Assembly: GCF_014982785.1 (NCBI RefSeq)
Contig: NZ_JADCKB010000013.1
Span: 1-64,000, forward strand
DNA: 64,000 nt
Direction: 5' to 3'
From: Ructibacterium gallinarum
Lineage (GTDB): Bacteria > Bacillota > Clostridia > Monoglobales > Monoglobaceae
The position numbers and the translations under genes were made by a program. How positions within the stretch are numbered: the stretch's first letter is position 1; each line of letters starts with the position of its first letter. Of this stretch, positions 56,710 through 64,000 are shown one piece after another. The notes beneath the pieces are model-generated. The model was not told the origin of the DNA and ran no database searches. It was given only the letters and a program-made list of their open reading frames with translations.

Positions 56710-59367
56710 TTATCTGTAAATTACAAGCACTTGGCATTCCACATATCGGGTTACAGCCAGTAGTTTGTCCGCTTGTGAAGGATTATGAATATAATTGATA
56801 ATTTCATCTGCAGAAGCAGGATAAATTTTTTGTAGTGTTGAATCATAAACAACAGTAAAGGTTGGTATTTTTAGACAATAAGTGACCGTATTCATATCCT
56901 CAATTAAAGAAGGATCTATTGCTGAAGATACCAATTGCTGATTATTTACTCCATTGTACGCTGTACCAAAATAATAACGTAAGTTTTCGTTTTCTCCATT
57001 TCGGGTATAGAGCATTGTAAGTGAACTTGCATCAAAATCTTTTGCAATGTTAATAATGTTGTTTTTAGAATCAGCTACAAATCGCAGATAATCCCCCATG
57101 GCAAGAGGCAGTTCACCAGCCTCTTGGTTTTCATCTGTATACAAGTTTTCTAAAAGTGATTCATCTTCCAAATAAAAAGTTTTAAATGTACGATTTTCTG
57201 TATAAATATCAAGTTGTAATATTTTGAAACCCTCAGCGTTCATTCCGTAGGAAATGGAATTTAGAATGCCTTTGGAAGAATTGGCATCTAGTAATCCATA
57301 CTTGCTCAGAATGTCAGTTTTATAAACAATTGCACGGGCTACTCCGTTAGAACTTACATTATATGCTTGCAGGGCAGATGCATTAAAAGGATAGTCATTT
57401 GTTAGTCCAGAAGAAGACGTAAGGAAGCATCTGTCTTCATCCGGTAGATCAGTATCATCTATAATAATGAAGATAGGCGCTGAAGGTGCAATGAAAAAGT
57501 GAGAGCCAACTGATTCAAGCGTAGTCTTATAATATACATATCCGGATGTAGTGTTTTTTCTCCAGGGATACAGCGTAAGATTATCGTATTCATCCATACT
57601 TTCATCCCAATATCCAGTGCTTTCTGTATCAGGCTGTTCCTGGCCATACAAAGTATCGATAAAGCGAATTTCATTTTCTGCATTCACAGAAAAACGGATA
57701 AGTTGTTCCTTTACCTGACCTCCTGGGGCAGCATATTTTTCATAAAATTGTTTTGCCTGTATATTGGGTTTGCGGTCTACGGTTACTTTGGAAGCTAAGG
57801 AATATTCATTGAGTACACCGTCCGAAGTAAATATACGTAATAGATATGTTTCACTTAATCCGCTAATTGCTGCTGCATTGATTAAATATCCATATTTCAT
57901 TATACTTGTATCAGTGGTATATGCTGCTGCCCGGCCAGACGAATCCAAAAAGAGCGTAATTGTTCCGCCGCCTGGATTTGATGAGCCATACCATTGTTCA
58001 AAGTAAGGAGTGAATTCATATTTTTCTTCACCTACTGAAATTATATTTTCATCTGCGTTATAAGAAGTTAGTACTCCGCTGATATATTTATCAGATGCAT
58101 CTAGATAAATATATTTTCCATCTTTTGAAACATAACATGTAATGGTCATATTTTCTGTCAGTGCAGAAAAGTCTGCTGTTTCCCCATTTAAAATGATATT
58201 TAATACAATATCATTATCAGAAGCATCAATCATGAAAGTACTATTTTTATCATATATTTGTTTGTTGCGTTGGTCAATGGATTGTACTACCATGGTTTGT
58301 GCACTTTGAATCTCCAGAACATCATAGCTGTTATTTTGACCCCGATCAATAAGCCGTAGCGCTCCATATTGAATTTGAAAATCATCTATAACAGGCTTGG
58401 GTAAGGCTTTTCCATTATACAGAACAACAGCGTTGCTGCTAAGATTTATCGTACGAATTCTTCCTTGCTCATCTAGATATTCTATAGTTGAAGAAGAGGC
58501 ACTCACGATGTCTTGATAACTTATAGAGAGTTCATTGTTTTGATAAGCTTCCAGATAAACAATAGAAAACGCGCCATCTTCATCTTTGATAAATCCGCGG
58601 ACTTGCTGACCAAGCAAAGAGTCGTAGCCTGACGAGGCATAAGAAATAGAATCAATTTCTATATACCCCTCTCTGCCGCCTTCTGAATCATATAAAGAAG
58701 TATACGCATTGGCTGTAACGATTCCTTTTACTTCTGAAAGGTGAAAATATTCGGTTAAGAAGGTGTGACCGGATTGTTGGGTATAAGTATAGGTGCTGCC
58801 GCCATAGGTGCGGATAACTCTAAGATCAATACTCAATGCATTGCCAAGTAAGGTCCAGAAGGTTTCAAAGGATAAGATATCCCCCGATATGTCAATATTG
58901 TTGGTAAGTCCAAGTTGTTGGGCAGTCATGCGATATCCTAAAGGAAAACCACCTTTCTCACCTGCTTCTAGTGCATAGCCGCATGCAACAACCAGCATTT
59001 TCAAGGCCTCATCTGGAGTAACGGCAACATCGGGATTGAATTGTTCGGCGGGGGAAAGAATTCCTTCACTTAATGCAGCATTGACAGCACTACATTCTTT
59101 CCGTGTAACTTCTATGTCAGAAAAGGATGATTCCGCAGCAGATGGAAAGGTATTTCCTCCGGACATTATTTGCATCAGAGTGTATACAAATTGTGCTCTT
59201 GTAACGGAATCTTCAGTACTTTCCGGCAAATCAAGGCCAAGAATGTTTAGCAATGTATAGGCATTACTTCCAGTTAAGACAAGATTGGATGCGGCAGATG
59301 CAGGCAAAATACCTAGTCCGGTCATTAAAAAGGAAAAGATAAGTATAGTGCAAATTATTTTTTTCAT
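56710..59367 (-). CDS. Secreted SLH-domain protein (second gene of the SLH operon)
   Basis: The 885-residue protein has a signal peptide (1 to about 26, ALA-type cut after PASA). Two SLH-like repeats follow (about 33-180, with VTRAQFVYTLMQIMSG and GFPLGYRMTAQQLGL). The rest is a long beta-rich region with no clear repeat unit. Wall binding through the SLH region is likely. The start is joined to the end of the preceding gene by TAATG overlap, with GGAGAGG upstream, so the two proteins are made together. The function is unknown; context points to extracellular polymer handling. Confidence 0.82.
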   Translation of the reverse strand: MKKIICTILIFSFLMTGLGILPASAASNLVLTGSNAYTLLNILGLDLPESTEDSVTRAQFVYTLMQIMSGGNTFPSAAESSFSDIEVTRKECSAVNAALSEGILSPAEQFNPDVAVTPDEALKMLVVACGYALEAGEKGGFPLGYRMTAQQLGLTNNIDISGDILSFETFWTLLGNALSIDLRVIRTYGGSTYTYTQQSGHTFLTEYFHLSEVKGIVTANAYTSLYDSEGGREGYIEIDSISYASSGYDSLLGQQVRGFIKDEDGAFSIVYLEAYQNNELSISYQDIVSASSSTIEYLDEQGRIRTINLSSNAVVLYNGKALPKPVIDDFQIQYGALRLIDRGQNNSYDVLEIQSAQTMVVQSIDQRNKQIYDKNSTFMIDASDNDIVLNIILNGETADFSALTENMTITCYVSKDGKYIYLDASDKYISGVLTSYNADENIISVGEEKYEFTPYFEQWYGSSNPGGGTITLFLDSSGRAAAYTTDTSIMKYGYLINAAAISGLSETYLLRIFTSDGVLNEYSLASKVTVDRKPNIQAKQFYEKYAAPGGQVKEQLIRFSVNAENEIRFIDTLYGQEQPDTESTGYWDESMDEYDNLTLYPWRKNTTSGYVYYKTTLESVGSHFFIAPSAPIFIIIDDTDLPDEDRCFLTSSSGLTNDYPFNASALQAYNVSSNGVARAIVYKTDILSKYGLLDANSSKGILNSISYGMNAEGFKILQLDIYTENRTFKTFYLEDESLLENLYTDENQEAGELPLAMGDYLRFVADSKNNIINIAKDFDASSLTMLYTRNGENENLRYYFGTAYNGVNNQQLVSSAIDPSLIEDMNTVTYCLKIPTFTVVYDSTLQKIYPASADEIINYIHNPSQADKLLAVTRYVECQVLVIYR

Positions 59368-61049
59368 TATCTAACCTCTCCTTCCAAATAATCTATAAGA
59401 CGACACACCAAAGCAGTGGTTTCGCCTCTGGTAATCGTATTTAAGGGACGGAATCCGTTTTCATCTCCGGTCATGATTTCAGCCTGGCTCAATGCGTTGA
59501 CAGCCGATATGGCATAATCACTGATTTGAATATCATCGGTGAAAGAAGAAACTATATTCTCTTCAAGTAAAATATTGTGGTCTTGTAGAATACGCATACT
59601 TATGACGGCTGCGTCTTGCCGAGTTAAATTTCCATCCGGAGAAAACAACCCATCCGACCCAAGTATAATTTGCTTTGCAGCAAGCCCATAAACATATGGA
59701 GCGTACCATTCTGTGGCGGGGACATCTTTAAACATATCTGCATTACCTTCACTGGTGGAATATGAAAAAGCCAATGAAATTATTTTTGAAAATTCACAGC
59801 GGCTTACATTATTATCTGGATAAAAATTTCCGTCTGGAAAGCCATTTATAATACCTGTATCCCAAAGTCTGGAAATGTAGTCTCTAGCCCAATGATTTTT
59901 GGCATCTGCAGGTAAATTGTTAGAAACATTTTCTTCAGGTTTTAATATATTGGTATCAGCCTCCATCGAGGAGGGATGAATGCCTCCGCCCCCGCTGCTG
60001 CCGCCGCTTATTCCCAAATGTCCAGAACTGGAACCTGTTCCGGAAGTGGAAATGTTTTCTGTTAAATTAGATACTGCTTTATAAAACAGATTTGCTGCGT
60101 CAGAAAGAGATTGCACTGATTTCATTGAGCCGGCAATAGTGGTAAAAACTTGATTTTGTTGATTTTCTGACAATTGTAAATAGCCTGAAGAAGATAAATT
60201 GATGTTCAAAATTTCACTATTATTCAGCATTAAATCTTTTAAATATCCCCAGCCGCTGCAGGTGCGAAGTTGTGCAAGCAGACAGCAGTCTGCATATATT
60301 TGCTGCAGCGTGCCTGTTTGATATGTCTGATCAGCTAACAGAGCTGCTAAATCTGCACGAGTGTCAGCAGATAACTGATAATATTCTTCATAACTTATTC
60401 CAAAATAGGAAGCATAATTTTGAAATACGTTATCAGCAGCCATGCCACTTCTCAGCATAGCGATTGCAGTGCCTCCTAAAAATGTATTAACAAATCCAGG
60501 CAGATCGTAACTGCCGGTATTTAATTTTTCTGCAATCGAAGAAGCTTCATCTATAAAAGTGTTTACTTTCTCTAGATCAATTCCCAAAAGTTCTGCATTA
60601 TTCCCATCTGTTAATATCTCGGAAATTTTCTCTCCCTGATTGATGCGGGTAATCAAAGCTGCGGTATTTGGGTCGTGTGGATTGGCGTAAAAAAAAGAAT
60701 TTGATGCATGAAATAGGCCATTATTGGTTTGTGCATAAAAATAGATACCATATTTTCCACTTTTAAATTGGTCTGAAAAAGGTATTTTTTCAGAAATCAA
60801 TCCATTTTTTGTTGTCAATATTAATTGAGAAACAATAGGAAGATGTTCAGGAGAAAAAGCAGGACTTTGTTCTGACCAAGAAGCAATGTTTACAGTTACG
60901 GCTGTCCCGGCTTCAGAACCTACAGAACCAGAAACTACCAAGGATTGATTTTGAACATCAAAAAACACACTAATCTCATCATTTGCATAACATGAAATCG
61001 CAAATAAGAGAAGTGTTGAAAATAAAGAAAGAAGAATAAATTTTTTCAT
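59367..61049 (-). CDS. Secreted SLH-domain protein (first gene of the SLH operon)
   Basis: The 560-residue protein has a signal peptide (about 1-22; a cysteine at residue 18 gives a weak lipobox, so lipoprotein status is uncertain). An N-terminal beta domain, a helical middle part, a Ser/Gly-rich linker and three C-terminal SLH domains (about 385-560; HWARDYISRLWDTG, WYAPYVYGLA, YAISAVNALSQ) follow. ATG 61049 is preferred over the GTG two codons earlier because GAGG lies 7 nt upstream. That ribosome binding site overlaps a hairpin, so translation may be controlled. Confidence 0.85.
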   Translation of the reverse strand: MKKFILLSLFSTLLLFAISCYANDEISVFFDVQNQSLVVSGSVGSEAGTAVTVNIASWSEQSPAFSPEHLPIVSQLILTTKNGLISEKIPFSDQFKSGKYGIYFYAQTNNGLFHASNSFFYANPHDPNTAALITRINQGEKISEILTDGNNAELLGIDLEKVNTFIDEASSIAEKLNTGSYDLPGFVNTFLGGTAIAMLRSGMAADNVFQNYASYFGISYEEYYQLSADTRADLAALLADQTYQTGTLQQIYADCCLLAQLRTCSGWGYLKDLMLNNSEILNINLSSSGYLQLSENQQNQVFTTIAGSMKSVQSLSDAANLFYKAVSNLTENISTSGTGSSSGHLGISGGSSGGGGIHPSSMEADTNILKPEENVSNNLPADAKNHWARDYISRLWDTGIINGFPDGNFYPDNNVSRCEFSKIISLAFSYSTSEGNADMFKDVPATEWYAPYVYGLAAKQIILGSDGLFSPDGNLTRQDAAVISMRILQDHNILLEENIVSSFTDDIQISDYAISAVNALSQAEIMTGDENGFRPLNTITRGETTALVCRLIDYLEGEVR

Positions 61050-61057
61050 TGTCACAC

Positions 61058-61075
61058 CTCTTTGTTTTCAAAGAG
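61058..61075 (-). promoter_or_regulatory. Hairpin overlapping the ribosome binding site of the SLH operon
   Basis: A perfect 7-bp stem (CTCTTTG/CAAAGAG) with a 4-nt loop; on the minus strand its second arm includes AAAGAG of the binding site AAAGAGG. Pairing would hide the site. Confidence 0.6.
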
Positions 61076-61077
61076 AT

Positions 61078-61088
61078 GATCAACTCAC
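61078..61088 (+). promoter_or_regulatory. Putative operator copy 1 (GATCAACTCAC)
   Basis: An 11-mer identical to that at 62137-62147, itself preceded in both places by AAAGAG and two or three bases. It sits at the predicted transcription start of the SLH operon. Confidence 0.5.
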
Positions 61089-61094
61089 ACCGAT

Positions 61095-61123
61095 ATAATA
61101 ACGTAAAAAAATTAATTTGTCAA
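61095..61123 (-). promoter_or_regulatory. Promoter of the SLH operon
   Basis: On the minus strand TTGACA (61123-61118), 17-bp spacer, TATTAT (61100-61095). The -35 overlaps the araC stop codon. Confidence 0.75.
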
Positions 61124-62010
61124 GAGTCAAATTGATTTTTATTATTTTTAAATTCTTTTTTTGATGTGTTTGATCCATCTTGAAAACTTTTTCTATACTC
61201 AGAAGGTGTCATATGATAAATCGATCGAAACATATTTACAAACAATGATAGGTTAGAAAAACCAACCATGGTAGCTATTTTGGAAACCGAAAAATTTGTG
61301 GCTTCAAGATAAGTACGTGCGTTATCTACGCGTATATGATTACGAAAAGCAATGGGAGAAAAGCCATATTGCTTTTTAAACTCGCGGCAAAAATGATATT
61401 TGCTAAGTCCGCACATAGTAGCATAATCATCCAAGGAAAGGTTAAGTTCTGAGTCGGTATACATACTGATTGCTATTTTTGTAACTGCATCAGAGGATAA
61501 TTTAGTCTGTTTTTGATCCTTTTCATAAACAGCGCGATGCAAGGATACGAGTAAATTTATAAAATATGAAACAGCCGATACACCGGAAAATGGACCTTTA
61601 AAATAAAAATTTTCAAGAATTATACTTTCCAATTTTGCTGCTATAGACGTGGTAAAACGAATATGATAAATTGTATTGAGTTGAAATTGAAATTTTTTAA
61701 AAATCTGAGGATTTTTACATTTAAAGTTAATATAATAGTTTTCCATGGTTTCGTTATGTGTGTTGCATCTCATGGGTGATGATTTTGAATTAAAAAAGAA
61801 AAAATCACCTTCTGAAAGTGTAATGGGTTCTGCGTTATTTAAATAAAAAATTTCGTTTCCTCGTGCAATCATCATGAAGGTATAGCTATCATCACTGGGG
61901 ACAAGTTGTGAAGAATGATCTGCAGGAAAAAAGCCTTGATCTTTGGGAACAACATTATGCCCTGCACTATCAATTATCAAAAAATATCCAAAAATATCTT
62001 CAAATTCCAT
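61120..62010 (-). CDS. AraC-family transcription regulator
   Basis: The 296-residue protein has an N-terminal cupin-like sensing domain (about 1-150; TLSEGDFFFFNSKS motif) and two C-terminal helix-turn-helix motifs (about 190-285, with SLDDYATMCGLSKYHFCREF and SVSKIATMVGF followed by MTPSEYR). This form typically activates carbohydrate genes in response to a sugar. It lies between the two accessory transcription units and is likely their regulator. ATG 62010 is preferred because AAAGGA lies 11 nt upstream; ATG 62034 has no visible binding site. Confidence 0.9.
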   Translation of the reverse strand: MEFEDIFGYFLIIDSAGHNVVPKDQGFFPADHSSQLVPSDDSYTFMMIARGNEIFYLNNAEPITLSEGDFFFFNSKSSPMRCNTHNETMENYYINFKCKNPQIFKKFQFQLNTIYHIRFTTSIAAKLESIILENFYFKGPFSGVSAVSYFINLLVSLHRAVYEKDQKQTKLSSDAVTKIAISMYTDSELNLSLDDYATMCGLSKYHFCREFKKQYGFSPIAFRNHIRVDNARTYLEATNFSVSKIATMVGFSNLSLFVNMFRSIYHMTPSEYRKSFQDGSNTSKKEFKNNKNQFDS

Positions 62011-62069
62011 TAATTTTTCATTCCTTTCATACATTAAATAGCAATTTATAGACGTAATTCAGCAATATC

Positions 62070-62077
62070 TGAGTTGA
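62070..62077 (-). promoter_or_regulatory. Putative operator copy 2 (TCAACTCA)
   Basis: The 8-bp core of the repeat is present on the minus strand, about 10 bp downstream of the araC -10, close to its predicted transcription start. It also overlaps TTGACT (62074-62079), a candidate -35 for the plus-strand gene. Confidence 0.4.
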
Positions 62078-62086
62078 CTTATTTTT

Positions 62087-62115
62087 ATTATATCTTTAAA
62101 CTATAACTAAGTCAA
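62087..62115 (-). promoter_or_regulatory. Promoter of the AraC-family regulator
   Basis: On the minus strand TTGACT (62115-62110), 17-bp spacer, TATAAT (62092-62087). Confidence 0.75.
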
Positions 62116-62136
62116 GAAAAATAATATAAAGAGGAC

Positions 62137-62147
62137 GATCAACTCAC
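62137..62147 (+). promoter_or_regulatory. Putative operator copy 3 (GATCAACTCAC)
   Basis: Identical 11-mer to copy 1, upstream of the large secreted-protein gene, 31 bp before its start codon. Confidence 0.5.
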
Positions 62148-62177
62148 AAAAAAGTCCGATGTTAGGAGATGAAAAGT

Positions 62178-64000
62178 ATGGGAAACAAACCAATACATCG
62201 TCAAACAAAAAGGATAACAATTTTTTTTCTTGCTGTAATGTTTTTATGCACTTCTATTAATTCAATTTCAATTTACGCGGCACAGCAAACAGAAATGGTT
62301 GTCAGTTATTCTTTTAACGATTTGGTAACTAATGCAACAGCTACTTCTCTTAATATAAAGGGAGACAGTTATTACGTAAAAAAATATCAGGATCATGAGA
62401 AAGGGTTATATATCAATTTAAACGGAAGCAATACTTCCATTGAAGTGCCGGCTTCTTTAAAGGAAGATTTTTTAGTCGCTTTTGATATGCAGTCGGTAGG
62501 TACAGAGGTTACCGCCACTGTACAGCTGAAAAGCAGCTCTAAAACTTTTAATGCTCTCCAAATTAAAAATTCACATAGCGTTTGTACTTATGATAATAAC
62601 AACATTGGATGTTTATCTGCTAATCAATTAAACCGTATTGAATTGCTGTTTCATGGTGGTTCGCTATCTTATGATATATATATTAACGGAAAAGCGGTTG
62701 CTGCAAATTATTATGCGGGTTCTTATATGCCATCAAGTATTGCTACGGTTGTATTTGGATTTTCTTCAGATCAGGAGGAAAGCGGTGTATTGATTGACAA
62801 TATTAATATGGCACACACCAGCGTGATCCCTGATCAGTATCCATATGCTGCATGGAATGATGAAGAAATACCTCTTGATTTGTCACCGCCCAGTGTTGGA
62901 ACAGCTATCATGATGCAAAATGATTTTTCAAAAACAACAAGTGGGATGGGAATTACCAAAAATGATCATATCTGGGAAATTACAGAACGGGAAGACGGAA
63001 CTAGTTGCCTTTTAATCGAAAAAACAAATGATGAAAGTTCCCGTGCAGATGTTTCAGTCAGCGGAGAACAATACCGTTATATTGTTTTAGAAACTTCTAT
63101 CCAATTGATTGATGCAAAGAGCAGATTGCTCCTAGGTGTTATGAAAAGCGATACATCAAAATGGGAAACACTGGTAAATATAAATGGAAAAAGTGTTTTG
63201 GCAAAAGGCAGGCAAATTGCCACTTTATCTACCAGTGAATTTACTAAATTGGCGTTTGCGTTGGATACTACTCAAATGACATTTGATGCATATGTAAACG
63301 GCGAACTGGTTTTAAAAGACGGAGATTATAATTTAGACGGCAACCTCATTCAATTACGTGTAGAGGTTCCGGCTGATGGATCCTGTAAATTGTATATGAA
63401 TGAATATAATATTTATGAAGGAAAAGAACCCAGAGACTTGTCAACAGCAGGAGACGCTCCGAGTTATGATACCAGTGTAAATATGTTCCACGATTATACA
63501 GCACAGGAAATCATGTTAAAGGATAAAGTGGGATTACATATACGCAGTGGCGTTTTAACATCCAACGGATCGCGTAAAATCCTGAATCCTGCTCCCTATG
63601 TGGAGGATGGACATACAATGGTTCCAGTACGGGCGGTGAGTGAAGCATTTAATTTGCCAGTAAAATATGATGAGACAACTAGCACCGTGACAATAGATGA
63701 GAGAATTTCTTTTACTGTTGGACAAAACATTATGATTGTAGATGGAAATGAAATAACCTTAGAAATTCCAGCTGTAGAAAAAGAAGACAGAACTTTTTTG
63801 CCGTTGCGTGCTTTATGTGAGCAAGGATTAAGTAAGCAGGTATATTATGATGATACTACAACGAGTTCTGGGATGGTCATCATTAGTGATAAAAAATTTA
63901 ATGCTCCTGAAGACCCTGATGCGTTGCAGCAATTAAATAACTATCTCTTTTATTATCGCCCATCCGAAGAAGAGCTCTTGGCAATTTTTAAACAGAATAA
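62178..64000 (+). CDS. Large secreted protein with LamG-like regions and a copper-amine-oxidase-N-type domain (partial)
   Basis: The reading frame is open from 62178 to the window end (607 codons, no stop). A signal peptide (1 to about 35, ending near IYA) is followed by two beta-sandwich, LamG-like regions (about 40-215 and about 245-420). A copper amine oxidase N-terminal-like (stalk) domain follows (about 470-575: MVPVRAVSEAFNLPV, TFLPLRALCEQG), then helical sequence (LNNYLFYYRPSEEELLAIF) that may begin a lyase or other alpha-barrel domain. AGGAGAT lies 7 nt before the ATG. It is divergent from the AraC gene. A polysaccharide-active or wall-associated enzyme is likely, but the catalytic part is outside the window. 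Confidence 0.8.
   Translation, partial: MGNKPIHRQTKRITIFFLAVMFLCTSINSISIYAAQQTEMVVSYSFNDLVTNATATSLNIKGDSYYVKKYQDHEKGLYINLNGSNTSIEVPASLKEDFLVAFDMQSVGTEVTATVQLKSSSKTFNALQIKNSHSVCTYDNNNIGCLSANQLNRIELLFHGGSLSYDIYINGKAVAANYYAGSYMPSSIATVVFGFSSDQEESGVLIDNINMAHTSVIPDQYPYAAWNDEEIPLDLSPPSVGTAIMMQNDFSKTTSGMGITKNDHIWEITEREDGTSCLLIEKTNDESSRADVSVSGEQYRYIVLETSIQLIDAKSRLLLGVMKSDTSKWETLVNINGKSVLAKGRQIATLSTSEFTKLAFALDTTQMTFDAYVNGELVLKDGDYNLDGNLIQLRVEVPADGSCKLYMNEYNIYEGKEPRDLSTAGDAPSYDTSVNMFHDYTAQEIMLKDKVGLHIRSGVLTSNGSRKILNPAPYVEDGHTMVPVRAVSEAFNLPVKYDETTSTVTIDERISFTVGQNIMIVDGNEITLEIPAVEKEDRTFLPLRALCEQGLSKQVYYDDTTTSSGMVIISDKKFNAPEDPDALQQLNNYLFYYRPSEEELLAIFKQN

Noticed and set aside
61070-62148. Direct repeats flanking araC as target-site duplication or att sites
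   Set aside because: No transposase or integrase is present, and a third core copy in reverse orientation at 62070 fits an operator better.

Overview
The window looks like chromosome from an endospore-forming member of the Bacillota, class Clostridia. Evidence is the sporulation genes spoIVA, yabP and yabQ, low-GC Gram-positive gene orders (yabP-yabQ-divIC-yabR; yloU-fakA-recG; lepA-hemW; mazG-like-yybS-gdpP-rplI-dnaB-tilS-hpt; ylxM-ffh-rpsP-khpA-rimM-trmD; nadD-yqeK-LCP-rsfS-leuS), strong AGGAGG-type ribosome binding sites, sigma-A promoters with 17-bp spacers, and S-layer homology (SLH) surface proteins. Base composition is about 40% G+C by eye. I cannot name a genus. I see no rRNA, tRNA, CRISPR array, transposase or phage gene, and no gene-free stretch longer than 300 bases.

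1-9 kb: spoIVA (minus) diverges from a TetM/TetO-like EF-G paralogue. A convergent two-gene operon encodes a heterodimeric ABC exporter with one degenerate ATP site and diverges from folC. 9-12.3 kb: a monocistronic 1080-residue surface protein (LRR, InlB-type repeats, Gly-Ser linker, three SLH domains). 12.4-24 kb: spore coat/cortex genes yabP and yabQ, the divIC/ftsB-type septum gene, yabR, an NfeD-SPFH membrane pair, yebC, a YhaO/YhaN-like nuclease-ATPase pair, yloU, fakA and recG. 24-29.3 kb: a GH3 glycosidase with its own promoter and terminator, then lepA and hemW. 29.4-36.7 kb: a tightly overlapping cluster from a MazG-like gene to hpt, including the c-di-AMP phosphodiesterase gdpP, rplI, dnaB and tilS. 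36.7-43.4 kb: a small membrane protein, a PLP aminotransferase, trpS, the wall-glycopolymer genes tagO and wecB, a DUF3298-like membrane protein, a flavin reductase-rubredoxin fusion and a DUF3783 protein.

43.4-56.7 kb: translation genes. An L21 leader, rplU and rpmA (no prp protease gene between them, and L27 lacks the cleavable N-terminal extension) are followed by obg, then the SRP/S16/TrmD block, then a zinc-ribbon/membrane/propeller-like protein leading into nadD-yqeK-LCP-rsfS-leuS.

56.7-64 kb: an accessory surface locus. An AraC-family regulator (minus) sits between a two-gene SLH operon (minus) and a large secreted protein (plus, cut by the window edge) with LamG-like regions and a copper-amine-oxidase-N-type domain. 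Three copies of the 8-mer TCAACTCA lie around this regulator: at the start of the SLH operon transcript, just downstream of the regulator's own -10, and in the leader of the secreted-protein gene. I read this as a self-contained regulon for binding or processing an extracellular polysaccharide. It is the best candidate here for an undescribed system, but the substrate is unknown.
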